A stretch of 64,000 nucleotides of DNA from Melieria omissa (taxonomy: Eukaryota; Arthropoda; Insecta; Diptera; Ulidiidae), in NCBI GenBank assembly GCA_963971225.1, contig OZ020268.1:43903348-43967347 (forward strand). The letters are read 5' to 3'. Below the pieces are notes generated by a model. The model worked only from the letters and a program-made list of their open reading frames with translations, searched no databases and was not told the origin of the DNA. Each line of letters starts with the position of its first letter. Positions within the stretch are counted from its first letter, which is position 1. Shown piece after piece: positions 34,809-47,335 of this stretch. Both the position numbers and the translations under genes were made by a program.

Positions 34809-36570
34809 TGTATACTTGTTTGAGCTTATGTATTCTTAAGAACGCACATATGTATGGATTCGTATGCAAAAATCTGTTGTTTGCGGTGACGTTGCTGGTA
34901 GCTGCAAACAGGTTATAAGCTTTCAACTGTCACATCAGTCAGACACGCTGAGCAAGCGATTAGTGTGACCGTGACAAATGTTTTCGTCATAACCGTTTGT
35001 TCGTCGTCTATTCGTCTGTCATTCTCTCCTCATATATGTTAATCAAAGAATATGTAATTGTGATATGTGTTAGAAGTAAGAAAAACGGTTAATTTGGGGA
35101 TGAGGGTGTACGAGTATAGAGCGACTACTGCTGCACTGCAACAACACAGATGACTAAAGTTTCTTTTCTATTACATATGTATACATGGTTTATGTATGTT
35201 TGGTCTGTTCAAGAAACATGGTGTATGGATTTAAATGCGTCCACACAATTTGGGATGCTTTTGTAATTAGGAATATTCCCAAAAAATTTGTTTAAGTCTT
35301 ATTTGCTAGTTTGTTATTTGTTGTTGTTTTTCTAGAAACATTTCTCTAGAATTTTTGCCATACTAATAAGATTTGGAAAAATACTAATGCATACTAATAC
35401 TACTAAATATTAATGAAATTCAAGTATACTTTTGTATTTTCAGGAGTGTATCAATACGTCCACATAATCTACTGGAACATTTTGTTCAATTTTCATATTT
35501 TTCTCCTTCTCCCTTTTTCCACTTATTGATTTTGGTGGCAACTTGCTTCATACATCGAACTGCGCTGACATTTACTGGGACTTTGCTGCGTCTTTAAACA
35601 TCATTGTCCCCACAAAGTCACATACTCGTACGCATTCGCATGTGGTTTTAGCAATAACTCTTCTCTTTCATTTTCACAAAATTGAGTAGACAATGCCAGT
35701 TTTATGGCATATAAAATCGAAAATCGAAGAGGCTGAGTAAAAAATCCTCATAAACGGGCATTTGTGCCTATTTCCTGCCAGTGTGCATGTGGGCACTAAA
35801 GTGAGAGGATATTACACAGTGAAGTATTTCACCACTTTCGTTTACTTGAAATGAAAGTACAAGTGCTCGATGTTTGCACGTTGTCCCTGCTTTCTATTTA
35901 AAGGGCAATACGTCCAAGTTCGTGCAAATGACCTACGAAAAGTGGCAATATTGCAAAAAGGATATTAAAAGGAAAGGATTGGGAGAACTTGGCCGCTGCC
36001 CGAAATGGCTTGTGGCTGCGATTAACCGCAGTGCTTGCAAGGAAATTGGCGGAAAATCCGCAAAGAGGGGCGAACGTGGATGCATGAAAGTAGCAATTGG
36101 GCTTATGCGGTTTATTCAGCTGACTTAACATGAAGGGAAATAAGAAATATCGAGTAAAAGTTTGCATTACAATTTGTGTATGTAAAAAGCAGGCGAAAAG
36201 TTTGAACCAAAGGGACGAAGGGAATTAATGTATTAGCAAAAATTGTTGCCTTCAAAGAGAGTATTTTGAGTTTGAGGGCCTCCATCTACGATCGAATGTA
36301 GATGCCTTCTCATGCAGAAATAAATTTAGCAAAATCGGTGGTCATTGTGTTGAGTTGATTTCTTAGCCAAGAATTCTTGTCAAGATCGGTTTTTGTGATG
36401 GTGCATTGGAATAGTCACCTCACTCTAATCGTGCCTAAATTCCATATGCGAACTCAGTAGAGTTCTAAGCAGCCAGTTAGTTATTTAATCCGAGCTGAAC
36501 GTCAAAATATTTAGATTACTTAGAAACAGAATGTGACCCATGTGCAATTGAGTGAGGCCCACCGACTTCA
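34809..36570. other. Noncoding DNA, no gene seen
   Basis: AT-rich sequence with cata/tatg words and no motif-bearing frame. A minus-strand and a plus-strand frame overlap near 35874-36167 without any family signature. Confidence 0.5.
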
Positions 36571-36571
36571 A

Positions 36572-37590
36572 TTATTATTATTGATGGGGATAATGCACTG
36601 CGACCTAGTAGATCTATTGTGCCCCTTCTTGGACCTCAAAGACTATCAGTGAGTCCAGTATCCAAGAGAAATTTTAGTATGTTTCCTAAACCTCTGGATA
36701 CCCAGTCCGCACCCGATATGAGGTGATCCCCCAGGTGCTTCTTTCTCTTATGCATGAGTATAGGGCATTCTCCTAGTATATGTATCGCAGTCTCGTTTTC
36801 CTGCAAGCAGAACCTGCAATACCCGTTTTCACGGATTCCTAGTTTAGTTAGATGATAGTTCAATCTACAATGCCCTGTAAGCATTCCCGTGATAATCCTA
36901 AGATTTTTTTTTGATAAAGTCATACAGTCCTCGAATCGTTTCCTATTATAGGATCCGATAACCAGCTTCAAATGCTCTAGACCTGGTTGATTTTCCCAGT
37001 ATTGATTCCTTCTGGTTATCTCGTCCTTTCTCAGTAAGATGGAGGAGGCTCCTTTTCCCAACCCACAAAAAGGTTCCGGGCCGACGAAGGGTGTGGAAGC
37101 CCCCCTTCTTGCCAGCTCGTCAGCCCGTTCGTTCCCTACAATGCCGGTGTGGCCCGGAACCCAAAGTACCCAGACCTTATTGTAACGGCCAAGTTCATTC
37201 AGCTTCTCAAGGCACTCCAATACCAGTTTCGAGGACACCTGATAGGATCTAAGAGCCTTGATAGCCGCTTGGCTGTCAGAAAGGATGGCAATCTTCCGGT
37301 TCCGGTAGTTCCTCACCAGATTGAGAACACCTTTCAATGGCGTATATTTCCGCCTGGAAGATAGTGGTGTGCTTTCCCATCGGCTCCGAGTATCTTATCC
37401 TCGGCCCATATACTCCTATCCCGGTGCCTTCCTCCGTTAAGGAGCCATCTGTGTACCAGGATATCATGTGCTTGTCTATCGAAAATATCTCCGATATACC
37501 TACCCATCTCTTTTTGTTACTAAGTTCAGTTTCGAACCGTTTGACAAAGCTGAACTTCGGTGAGATTGTATCCCTCGGTATTTAAAACGC
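36572..37590 (-). mobile_element. RNase H-bearing non-LTR retrotransposon, 3' end
   Basis: On the minus strand this is the 3' kilobase of a LINE-type element. It holds the end of ORF2 with an RNase H domain and a cysteine-containing tail domain, a short 3' UTR, and a terminal AATAATAATAAT run near 36572-36586. TAA repeats at the 3' end and an RNase H domain are found in I/LOA-type clades. The 5' part is missing (5' truncation near 37590). There is one frameshift inside RNase H. It lies on the same strand as the arrestin exons. Confidence 0.75.
36636..37580 (-). pseudogene. Non-LTR ORF2 C-terminus: RNase H and zinc-knuckle-like tail
   Basis: The frame enters with KFSFVKRFETELSNKKRW, then WYTDGSLTEEGTGIGVYG (first RNase H aspartate) and FQAEIYAIE (glutamate). 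A one-base shift at about 37335 follows. The next frame has IAILSDSQAAIKAL (second aspartate), VLWVPGHTGIVGNERADELA (the late RNase H His/Asp region), then LTGHCRLNYHLTKLGI, CRFCLQENETAIHILGECPI and a stop at 36636. The order and motifs match the ORF2 tail of insect RNase H-containing LINEs. RNase H removes the RNA strand during target-primed reverse transcription. The frameshift makes this copy dead. Confidence 0.8.
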
Positions 37591-37599
37591 GGCAACTTC

Positions 37600-40500
37600 A
37601 AAATGCGGCAACAAAGTTTGTGGGATTGGACTCATATGGATTGCTTCTTACATTTTGCTTGATGGTAGACAAAGAGGCACGTTGGGGTCCTCTTTATACA
37701 AAACATTAAAAACAAATCATATATTGTACCAAAAATGTTGATGACAACGACAAAATTTGAAGAAGTGGTCTGTTCTTATAGATATATTAACATAGATATT
37801 TTAGATATTTCATTTCATCAGTTACGTCAACATTGATAATTGCAAAGAGTAACAGTAATGTTATGAGAACCCTTTAGGTTTGTTAAAAAAATAATAATAG
37901 ATAATAATTTTTATGTTGATTGAATACTTTCAGGGATAAATATAATTTGTATTTTGTCGAAAAATAGATGTTTCGACCATCTTTAATAATAATTGAATTA
38001 TTTTCTGAGATCGGAAAATATGGAAGGATGTGTTTACATTACTCAACAAAGAAAAAATGCTTTTTAAAATACACAGAAATCCTGGAACATACTCTCACAT
38101 ACTTTTAATATATTTTCCTTTAAGTTTTGCTCATTTTAAAATTTTTAATTTTGAAAAATATTTCAAATTAAACATGCAGTAGAAGCCTCAGCTTTGCAAA
38201 TTTTGAGAAAACATTAAATGCCCAAATCAATTAATATGTCATCATCAATCATCAATTCACTGTGCTTGAAATTTATTCTCAAAAATAGTAACAAGCGGGG
38301 CACCTACTGAGCAACTTTTCTATAGGTATACTGAGTTGAGATCCACCAGGCGTTTGGCTGGATTGGCTCTAGTTTAAAAGAAATCCGACTTTGAATTTTG
38401 CTCATTTTAGTCGAGTTCGTCGCTTAAGTCTTCGAACGTTTAAATGCTAATTGGTCCTAAATCGTTCTAAATATCGCTTTACTGTCTTCGGCAAGTTTGT
38501 AGATATTTAAACGACCAACAAATTTGCTTAAGACACCAATACACAAAAAATACATTCAAACTTTGTTTTCGACAAAAATGTCGCAAAAACCCCACTTTTT
38601 TGTCGATTTATTGAAATTTTCCATATATGAATGCCAAACTGTAAGAAATTCAATATCTCAAGAAAAAACAAACAAGACTTTTTCCCACGATTCGATAAAA
38701 AAATTAAACGCACAATCTTGACTTCAATTCAAATTGTAAGCAGATTTTTTGCAGAACTTTCAAAATAAAAATGCCTCACTAAAACGGTAAAAAAGCGTTT
38801 AACATAAAATAAAGAAATCGTCGCGATAGTGGCATAGAGTACTAAAAAAAATTGCTCCGGAGATTGTATCAAAAAATTCATTTGACTTTGTTCTTTGACT
38901 ATTTCAATAAACATGCTCAGTAGTGCGGAAAATTTTAAAGTTTTCATATAAAGCAAAAAGAACCTTATGGGAATTCGGTAAGATTTCCAGGTGGGAATTT
39001 AACATGCTAGATACCGCTAAACTGTGAACATCGTAAATATAAATTACGCAATGTTCGGAAAAAGTAAAAAAAATTATTTTCACATTGAAGTTAATTTTTT
39101 TTTGTCACTTCATGCTTGCCGGATTTCAATTGAAGCAGTTCTTATTTGTCCGGAGCAATACACATTTCAGGGCACAATTTGCTTTGTAACGTGAGAATGT
39201 TTACTGCGTCTCCTAGGATTCGAATTACTTGGCGAGAGTTCTAGAGAAAGTACAAAGCGCATTAAATTGCAACGGAGAGTGCAGCGCCGCAAAAGGTAAA
39301 ATGTGAAATGTGAAATGCAAATGCTGCCCTGTCATTGCAACTACAGCACACACAATAACAACAGCAACACATACCATACCGCATACCATATATGTCAGTA
39401 TACATATAAGAAAATCTGTTCATTAATCATGAGGCGGGCGAACAGCAGACGCGACGCGACGGACAAAGAAATGTCAGCCAAAAAACGAAAAGCAAAAAAT
39501 CAACATTTTGCGCCGTTATTTATGCATGGCCTCTAGTATTCAGCCCGGCTACGGAGCTGCAAGTGCGAGTGTGTATGGGTGGCTGCATGTGTGGGTGTGT
39601 GAGTGTGTTTGTGAATGCATGCGCAATTGCGCGCGTCAGCCAGAGACTGAAGCAATGTGTGACTATCTGCGACTGTGGCGGATGGCGAAATACGGAGAGG
39701 GAGGTGGACGGACAGCAAATCAGCCGAGTGCCCCGATATGGGTCAGACTTTACTAAAATCAATAATAAACGGGCAAACAACGCAACCGCCAGAGCCCCGT
39801 GACCATGATTGCTGCCATCAGTGCTCGTTGTTGGCAAATATAAATAATCGAGTAATGGGAAACTCAGTGCAAGCGTGCAAATACCTAAGTGCTTTGCCAA
39901 AGACGGCGACTTTGTAGCAGTAATGAAAAACAGGCAATTTGCTTATTTGCGTTAATATGTTTGGGCAAAATCAGGCAAAGCGGTGCATTCAACCGGACTA
40001 ATTGCGTTCACAAAGCAGGCAGGATTTGTGTGTGAGGTGGTATTTGCATACAGTTAAGGTGGGGGAAGTAGGAAGGCGGGAACCAAGAGTAAGAGGAAGG
40101 GGGAGAACGGTCTAATAATTTGCTTAATCGAATATTTTTGAAGCAGTACAAAAAAAAAAAATACTTTAAACATTAGACGCATAGTTTTTAGAGTATTTAA
40201 ATGCAAAGCCGCTGGTTCCAAAGGAAATGCCGCATGTTTCACCCAATGCATCGCTTTAATGGATACCGAGCTAACTTAAGTGCTCTCGCTGGTATGTAAA
40301 CGACTAAAGTAGATCGGTTACCTTTGAGTGTACCACAAACTGAAAACCTCACAGAAAGCAACGCAAAGCCAAGCGGCCAAGTGTTGGCGGTCACGCCCAT
40401 CACTCAACTCACATGTGGTAATTTTTCATATAGCGGAAGTTGTATTGGCTCCTGTGTGCGTGTGGTTATTTGCTTAAGCGGCGCCAGTTGCGCTGATGCC

Positions 40501-41110
40501 TCTCGTCCGCTCCCACGTGTCCTGAAGCTGGCGGCATCGCAGTCAGTGCTCACCTGGAGTGCTTGGAGCAAGCTATTCGGTGCTTTCACAAACCGGAGTG
40601 GCGAGGCGAGCGAGACTACACATTTTCACTGCTGCAATAAGCAGCTGTGCCTGAGGCAAAAAGTCGCCGCAGCGTACGAGGCAGCAAGCAGACCAAACAT
40701 AAAACGTAATGAAGCACAATTTCAGGCGCTCGGCAAATGGCACTTGGGCACAAGTACAATAGTCGGCGTGGCAAAGTGGCTGTTGTGGCCTGAGTGGGCA
40801 TTGAGACTTTTCAGTCGCTTCTGAAATATTTGCCTAAGACAACGTGCTGGCCAAGTGTGGGTTGTCGGTGCTTAAGTGGTGAGCCGTGCATCAGGTGGGC
40901 AAATGGGCGCACAGCAAGTGTGAGTAATATGCAATATTAGCAGGGTCCGGTATTGTGCACATTTATCTTATGAGTTCATTAAAATAATCTTTACCCACTA
41001 TTTGATGCTATCTAATCTTAAATTATGTTCATTCGCATAAACTTTTAGGAAACTTTTACCTCGTCTGATGTTGATTTTCAACAGTTGAAAAACATGCGTT
41101 GCGTTGAATT
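37600..41110. other. Noncoding DNA, no gene supported
   Basis: 37600-39300 is AT-rich with no feature. 39480-39760 has TG-rich microsatellite-like sequence (gtgtgtatgggtggctgcatgtg) with overlapping frames on both strands. 40320-40830 is GC-richer and open in the plus strand for 166 codons, but it shows no motif, no low-complexity exon signature and no splice partner, so I leave it uncalled. Confidence 0.45.
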
Positions 41111-41221
41111 CAGTGACGCATGCAGGGAAAGCGAGGATGGGGGTTCAAATGGTTTCGAATGGTATTCGGGTCAAAAGTTGCATGCAAACCCCCCAAAAAT
41201 GAAATCCTGTGTGCGTCACGG
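41111..41221. mobile_element. Tiny hAT-like MITE
   Basis: The 111-bp unit starts CAGTGACGCATGCAGGG and ends, in reverse, CCGTGACGCACACAGG. Flanks are gttgaatt and attgaatt, an 8-bp duplication matching at seven positions. The inside holds ggggttcaaat and aaccccccaaaaatg, which is the G/C-run pattern shared with the related pieces at 47214 and 49991. Confidence 0.6.
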
Positions 41222-42360
41222 ATTGAATTATTTATGCTTTGGGGCACTTCCCGCAAGTTCAACGCCAATGAGCCTAATAAATTGAGTTTCTCTTAACCCT
41301 TTGTTGATCCCGTCACATTAAAAAAAAATGCTTGTCTAATTATTTCTCAATTGAATTGCTTTCACCATATTTGATGTAAAGAGACATCTTAACCCTTTCC
41401 GACATGAAAACAACAGCCCGCTGTATGAATTGTATGGGCTGTAGTCTAATATATTGGACATTGTGACTGAAAGGGTTAAATCATGTTTCCACAAACAACG
41501 CTTTTATCCATGTTTTTCCCCTTAGGACCCCGAATTTAACAAAATTCATCGCGATATTCAATTGCTGGACCAAATCTAAACACAATGCAAGTATCCAACT
41601 AATAATCGGGAACATTTATGCTGAAAAATGCAAAATCATCAAGTCATGGCACGTGTTATTGAAGGATCGACGAATAGTGTTTCCATCCATTCGCCGCAAT
41701 TTCGTTTATAACAAGTGCACCATTGTACATTTGCATAGCAGCATCATGTGTGTAGCAAAGCCTGACATACATCTACTTTTTAATTAACTTTTCGCCGAAT
41801 GCAAAGCTATTTATAACTTGTTTGTTGCACATGTTGTTTACGTAATCAGTTTTGGATGCGGGCGCTAATTATATACGAAAAGCTTTTCCCGCGCTTTGTT
41901 TATTGCATTCAGCTATTTAAATGAGTTGAAAATTATGACTGAAACTAATTACTTAAATTGAAAACTCACACAGTTCATTGATAAGATTGATTAGAGAGCA
42001 GGGAATGAACAATGTCACAGCGTGGACGAGAAGATAGCAACATCCGCTGAGTCATTAAGAATGCACAAAACAAATGTTCATGATGGAATACTTATATGAA
42101 TTGAAAAAAATAATATTGCTTAAAATGTTGCAAAACGTGCAATGTGTCGCACATCTGGTCGACATTCAAAGGGCAGAATAAATGGCTACATTGACTTTTG
42201 GATGATTTGCATTTGAATAGTCTATACGTATATTTCGCCGAGCATATCTACAGGAGTTCATCTATACTCATAGAGTTCCCAAAGATCTCAAGTGTTCACA
42301 TACAACAACAATTCAACTAGTGGCAGTTCATTGTGTGAATAACTGCTTACACAAATTTTG
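41222..42360. other. Noncoding DNA, no gene seen
   Basis: Ordinary AT-rich sequence. Two short statements of an aaccctttccgac / gaaagggtta inverted pair near 41391-41478 might be a small decayed MITE. No coding signal is seen. Confidence 0.4.
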
Positions 42361-42364
42361 TCCC

Positions 42365-43440
42365 AGGTTAGGTTAGGTTAGATAAGGTAGGAAAGGGTGT
42401 GTGCGGCAGGACCGCACTTCCACTCAGAGGCCAAAATGTCCCATTGTGAATCCCTTCTTATGGTGTTCTGGAGCTAACCAATAGACTCAGTCAAGGGGAA
42501 ACCAGTTCGACCTCTTAATGAAGGAGAGCATATTCGAGATTTCGAATTTCCGCAAGCCAGGTCTGTCAGGAATCTTGACCCCAAGGTGTCGGAGTCGGCG
42601 TTCCTGCAGAGCCGGTCAGTGGCACAGGAAGTGTTTTATCGTTTCTACTTCTTCTTCATCTCCATAGCTACGGCAGACATCACTGGACGAGAGGCGCCAT
42701 TTGGTAAGCATAGATCCAATAGCGCAGTGTCCGGTGATGACTTCGACGAGCTGCCGAATGGAAGCACGACTCAGGGACAGTGCAAATCGTGTTTTCGTCA
42801 AGGAGATGGAGGGTCACAGTGTCCGACAGGTGCCGCAGTCGGTCCTGGTTCGCCATGACGACTCAATTTCCTTTTTGGTCAATCTTTCAATATACATACA
42901 TGCACAGGGCAGATATCGGAGGAAACACAGACGTATCCATTTCGGTGGCAGACAAGGCGACCTATTTATTTTAGGCATCTCGTCCGCTGCTTCGTTCCCT
43001 GCCACTCCTAAGTGGCCCGGAACCCAACAGAGAGTGACCTGGTGATGCCCAATGCCTTGAAGAGCGGTACGACAGCTCTGAACTACCTTTGATTTCACAA
43101 CAACTGACTCCAGCGCTCTAAGCGGCGTCTGACTATCCACGAAAATTGTGACATCTGTGGGTGGTAGCCCACTGCCACCGATAAGTTCGGCAGCCTTCCA
43201 AATTGCATCGATCTCTGCTTGGAAAATACTGCAGAAGTCCGGCAGTCTGAATGACATGTGGGTCTGCAGTACATCGGAGTAGAGACCAGCTCCAGTACCT
43301 TCCTATATTTTGCAACCGTCGGTGAAAACGGTGATGGAACCGTCTCTCGTCGCACCTGTCAGCTCCCATTCCTCCCTTGTGCGATATGAGGCTATAGTGC
43401 GCGCGTGTCGAAATCCAGGTATGGGATCAGATAATCCGTG
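42365..43440 (-). mobile_element. Second RNase H-bearing non-LTR retrotransposon, 3' end with TAACC tail
   Basis: On the minus strand the copy holds the RNase H and tail domains of ORF2, a 3' UTR, and ends in CTAACCTAACCTAACC (42366-42381; gttaggttaggttag on the plus strand). It is 5'-truncated near 43440. The protein is related to, but clearly different from, the one at 36636-37580. The pentanucleotide tail is an untemplated or template-copied repeat, as in other LINE ends. Confidence 0.75.
42520..43440 (-). pseudogene. Non-LTR ORF2 C-terminus with RNase H, several lesions
   Basis: Reading on the minus strand: ARTIASYRTREEWELTG, then VFTDGCKI (first RNase H aspartate) and a TAG. It continues GTGAGLYSDVLQTH, FCSIFQAEIDAIWKAAELIG (glutamate), VTIFVDSQTPLRALES (aspartate) and VTLCWVPGHLGVAGNEAADE. 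Later come YIERLTKKEIESSWRTRTDC, a frameshift near 42800, then RFALSLSRASIRQLVEVITG and HCAIGS, ending near IPDRPGLRKFE with further stops. These are the conserved blocks of insect RNase H LINEs. At least two stops and one frameshift show it is long dead. Confidence 0.75.
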
Positions 43441-43449
43441 CAGAAATTG

Positions 43450-45609
43450 TCCTAAATGCTGAACAAATTCGATTTAGAAGAAGAAGACGCTGTGGCGGAA
43501 ACTGCGGTCCGAAGCAGTGATAATCGCCGAAACAATTAATCAATAAAAACAAATTAATTTGACAAGACAAGTTGACAAAATAGCAGACAAGTGAATCGGT
43601 CTTGAAGGTGCTCGAAAATGGCTTCATTTTAGCATTATTAATTTTAAAGACAAAATGTTGAGAAATTATTAAAAAAAACCTCAGATTCATGAATGCTCAG
43701 TTACACTGCTCTGGTCCCACTTAAAATAACCCAAATTCAAATAATCTCGAGAAAACTTCAAGCAAAATAATTTCGGCATTTGCGAGTTAGAGTGTCGTAA
43801 ATTCAATTTAGTAGAAGATGAAAATAAATTCAGAAACACTGAATATTGTGTGTGCTGAGAGAATCGTAAACGTAAACACGCGTTGGTCATATTTCATATG
43901 TTATGTGTTTGAGCCTTTGTAAACAATCGAAATCGAAAATGGAAAAATACGAAATTCCAAACGAATTAATATGTTACCAGTGTATGTGTGGTGAAGGCAA
44001 AGTAGCGAGTCCCAGCTGCAGCAACAAGTGTGCGAAGTGTAAGCAAACGGGCGGACAATTGCAGGGGGCTCACTCGCTGGAGGAACGCAAGGCCAAGGCA
44101 ATGTAAGGTGGAAACGACTCACACATGCACGCACGCAAGCTTGCAAGGCCGTGAAAAGAGCTTATTTTATTTTTAACGAGGAAGAGTTCATCAACCGAAC
44201 ACCAACTGAAATGTCAAGTGGGTATCGATAAATCAGAGTTGGCCAAAACTGTCGATCATCTTGAAATCCAGATCTGGAATCGATATTTCTGCAGTGACTT
44301 GATAGCTGTGACCTGAGGTTCACAAAAGATTGCTAGGATTGTTGCGCCGTTTTCATTCTTTAAACTTACACTGTTCATTCCGATGGTTCTTGCGACCTTC
44401 AAAGAGAGGAAGCCAGAAGTGCGAGTCGTTTAATGCAACAAAACACCAATGTCAACATTTTCCAATCACGACAGCAGAAGCGATAAAGCATCTGCTTCAG
44501 CGTTCTTCAACTGTTCATTGAGTTGCGTGCCTGTCGATGGCATTTCAGTTGTTATCTTTGTTCGTGTTCGTTGCATGTTCCACAGCTGCAGGGCAGAGTG
44601 ACGTGCGTTTAGGTGTTAGCGCCTCCAGTTGGCATTGCGACGTGTTTAATTTTCAGCAAAATCCTTGCAACTTTTGCTAAGCAACTACGAACGAAAAATG
44701 GCGAAGCGGGTAGTTGGAAAGAATGTCGCGCGGCAAAACATAAGTTGAACAAATGTGAAAATGTAAATGTGAAAAGTTGCCGCAGCACAAACGGGGTTTG
44801 AAGCCACCTGGCGGCACAGCTGTACCTGACACTTTTCACTTGGCAGTTGCCACAACCTGCAATAATATGCGGTGGCCACTTGGCTCATTGCTGCTGGCAA
44901 TGTGCCGCGTATCGAGACACTTCCCTCTGGGGAGATATTTTTTCTTTATCGATTTCAATAGAAGTGAGCATTGTTGCATGTCAAAAAAGGGAATCTGGGT
45001 TGTCGGAGCTTTTCCCACCAACCCGCAGAGGCATTCGTTGGCCAAGCTACTATTGTGTTGTCCGGAAATGTGCAAACATTCTTTCGCTGCGAAAGCACTG
45101 ACATTTGCTGAAAGCAATCATTCTCTAAAGGGTGACGGAGAAATCATCAATCATTGGCAGATCCTAAGAATTTAGCACTCGACAAAGGTTCTCTCAAGCA
45201 TAAAAACACGAGGGTTGGAGTTTTCTTTTTCTCTATTTTAGTCTGGAGGGAGAACATGTTTTTTGGTCGAATCAATTAAATATTAGTCGAACGCAAATAA
45301 CCAAACACATACACACATATTCATTCCTAAGTTAGAAGCGTTGGAAGATAACGACAGAGTCCAACATTTTGAAGCGCTTCCGAAGATCTTTGCATATTTG
45401 ATGTGCAAAAATTATGTTGTGCAACGGCAAACGTGCAAAACCTGGGTGCGAAAACGAATCAAGTTAACTGAGAACATTTTCGGCATTTGTTGTGTTAGTC
45501 GTGAAGCTTCTGGATGTAGGTAAATCTGAGCTGGGCGTGATTTCACTACAAATAAGTGATCAATATATATTTGAATTATATTGCCCATTGGTGCCAGAAC
45601 TGAAATAGG
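43450..45609. other. Noncoding DNA, no gene supported
   Basis: A plus-strand frame at 43939-44106 starts MEKYEIPNELICYQCMCG and has seven cysteines in 55 residues. It has no family match that I know and no splice context, so I do not call it. 44700-45170 is GC-richer with overlapping frames on both strands but no motif. Confidence 0.4.
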
Positions 45610-45614
45610 CGTAG

Positions 45615-46609
45615 CACAGTGTCACGACTCCATTCTAAATTGGGACAAAAAACAAGTAGTGCTCGAAATTCGCTGAAAATGCAATGCTGAGTAATTTTGG
45701 GCTGTTGATTAAAAAAATGTTGTTTGTTTTCCAAAAAATATATCGTTTAAAAAAAAATCAAATAAATATAACCGACTAATTTATCACCACCGAGCCCAAA
45801 CCGCTGAATATATATTGATGAAATTTGGTCAAAAATTGTATTTTGAAAAGTCAACCCTTAAAAAGGAGGTTTGTTTTGATGTGTTTGATTTCCGTGGATC
45901 TTGACATGGAAATGACATAGCTATGAAGACGCAATGCAGTTCAATTTATAACAACAAAGACTATCAAAAAAAAAATTTTTCAAAATTAAACCTTCAGAGG
46001 TTGGAATGGGGGTCGTAAAATTTTTATGGTAGAAAACTAATTTTTGTTAATTTTTTATTAGCGTTTTTTAAGTTAGAAGTTTGTGTGAGTATAAAAAAAA
46101 TTGCCTTCTTAAGTTTTCTCCTTTTTCTTAGAAAATATTACCATTAAATCACATTTTAGCAAACAAATTTCTTAAAACTTAAACAATAGAATAATATGTC
46201 TCTCAATGGGTTAAACAGGCGAGCGATACCCATTTTTATATAAAAAATTCATATTTCGCTTCAAATTATGAATATATGTAATATATGTACATATTATGTA
46301 GAATGTTTTATATTTTATGAAAGACTTCGTTATGGCAACTCTGTCGGTGTTGGGCGGACCATGCCAATTTTAAATGCCAATGAAATTACCTCAGGTTGTA
46401 GGAAAACCCGTCTTAGGTTTGATTCTTCATCGATGACACTCAAAATTGTATTTTATCACAAAAACATAATTCTTGATTTTGATCAACTTGTAAATGCTGC
46501 AACTCTCTCAAAATTTAACCGACAAGAAATGAAAATTGATTTGGGATTTTGCTTAATGACATCAGTGACATAAAATTGTTCTATTTTCGTTCCACTTCGA
46601 AGCACTGTG
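45615..46609 (-). mobile_element. Transib-like non-autonomous element, 12/23 RSS-like ends (copy B)
   Basis: The element is 995 bp and flanked by a perfect 5-bp duplication CGTAG (45610-45614 and 46610-46614). It is inverted relative to copy A. The left end is CACAGTG (45615-45621), a 23-bp spacer (45622-45644), then ACAAAAAAC (45645-45653). The right end, read inward on the minus strand, is CACAGTG (46603-46609), a 12-bp spacer (46591-46602), then ACGAAAATA (46582-46590). The spacers resemble those of copy A (23: ...CGACTCCAT...AAATTGGG; 12: TTCGAAGTGG core). The interior is AT-rich, shares blocks with copy A, and has no transposase. Confidence 0.85.
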
Positions 46610-46614
46610 CGTAG

Positions 46615-47213
46615 GATATTTGTTGTTCTGACATAACCGCACTTAATTTCAAACAAATTTCTGTGGTTGCTGGGCGCAAAGGGCGCTCGTAACGGTTCAA
46701 CAAACGTTGGCAATTGGGCTGAAATACTTTTGCAGCTAGCGGCTTTCAAAGCACGCAAAACTAATTGAGGGAATCTCATATTTTTCGAACAACGCACACA
46801 TGCTGTGAAAACGAATTTGGCAACCGGTCACCCATGTAAGTATGTGACAGCAATTGTGCTGCCGTGTGGGCAGGTTCGACGGGTTTCGTTTGAGTGTTTT
46901 GGATTTCGTGGAAAGATGAGATTTAAGGTTTAGGCTTTGTGTACTTTTATGATTAAAGTGTTTTGGGAACATTGGCATGCGGCCGTTTGTAAACATCATT
47001 GGGTGGGCCGAGAAATTGAACCACAACAAAAAAAAAAGGAAAATGATTTTAAACAGACATTCCATAAATTTTGGTCCAAATTCACCAGAAAGTAAACGAA
47101 CTGTGCTATTTCGAAATGCAATTAATTTCGCTTGCTTCAAAGTACAGAATTAGTACGCAAATGGATTTGAGCACTAAAATATTGAACTCGGTTGCCTCAA
47201 ACGAATGCCGGAA
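46615..47213. other. Noncoding DNA, no gene seen
   Basis: Unique-looking sequence. Minus-strand frames at 46736-47140 have no recognisable motif. Confidence 0.45.
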
Positions 47214-47335
47214 AGGGCCAGTGCGGCACACAGGGGGGTTTTGTGGGGTTCAAACCCGCCAAACACAAAAACTGCTAACACACAATTTGGTTTCGGGTGG
47301 TATTCGGCTCAAAAGTTCTACGCACCAACGCCAAT
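47214..47335. mobile_element. hAT-like MITE fragment
   Basis: The block starts CAGTGCGGCACACAGGGG, runs through ggttcaaacccgccaaacac, and continues to ggtattcggctcaaaagttc. The last phrase is nearly identical to ggtattcgggtcaaaagttg in the MITE at 41111. The right end is not recognisable, so the copy is truncated or eroded. Confidence 0.45.

Noticed and set aside
40324..40824. Plus-strand open frame of 166 codons
   Set aside because: No recognisable motif, no splice partners and an overlapping minus-strand frame; in a GC-richer intronic patch this length is possible by chance.
43939..44106. Cysteine-rich small open frame starting MEKYEIPNELICYQCMCG
   Set aside because: Seven cysteines are suggestive, but there is no signal peptide, family match or promoter context, and the frame is only 55 codons.
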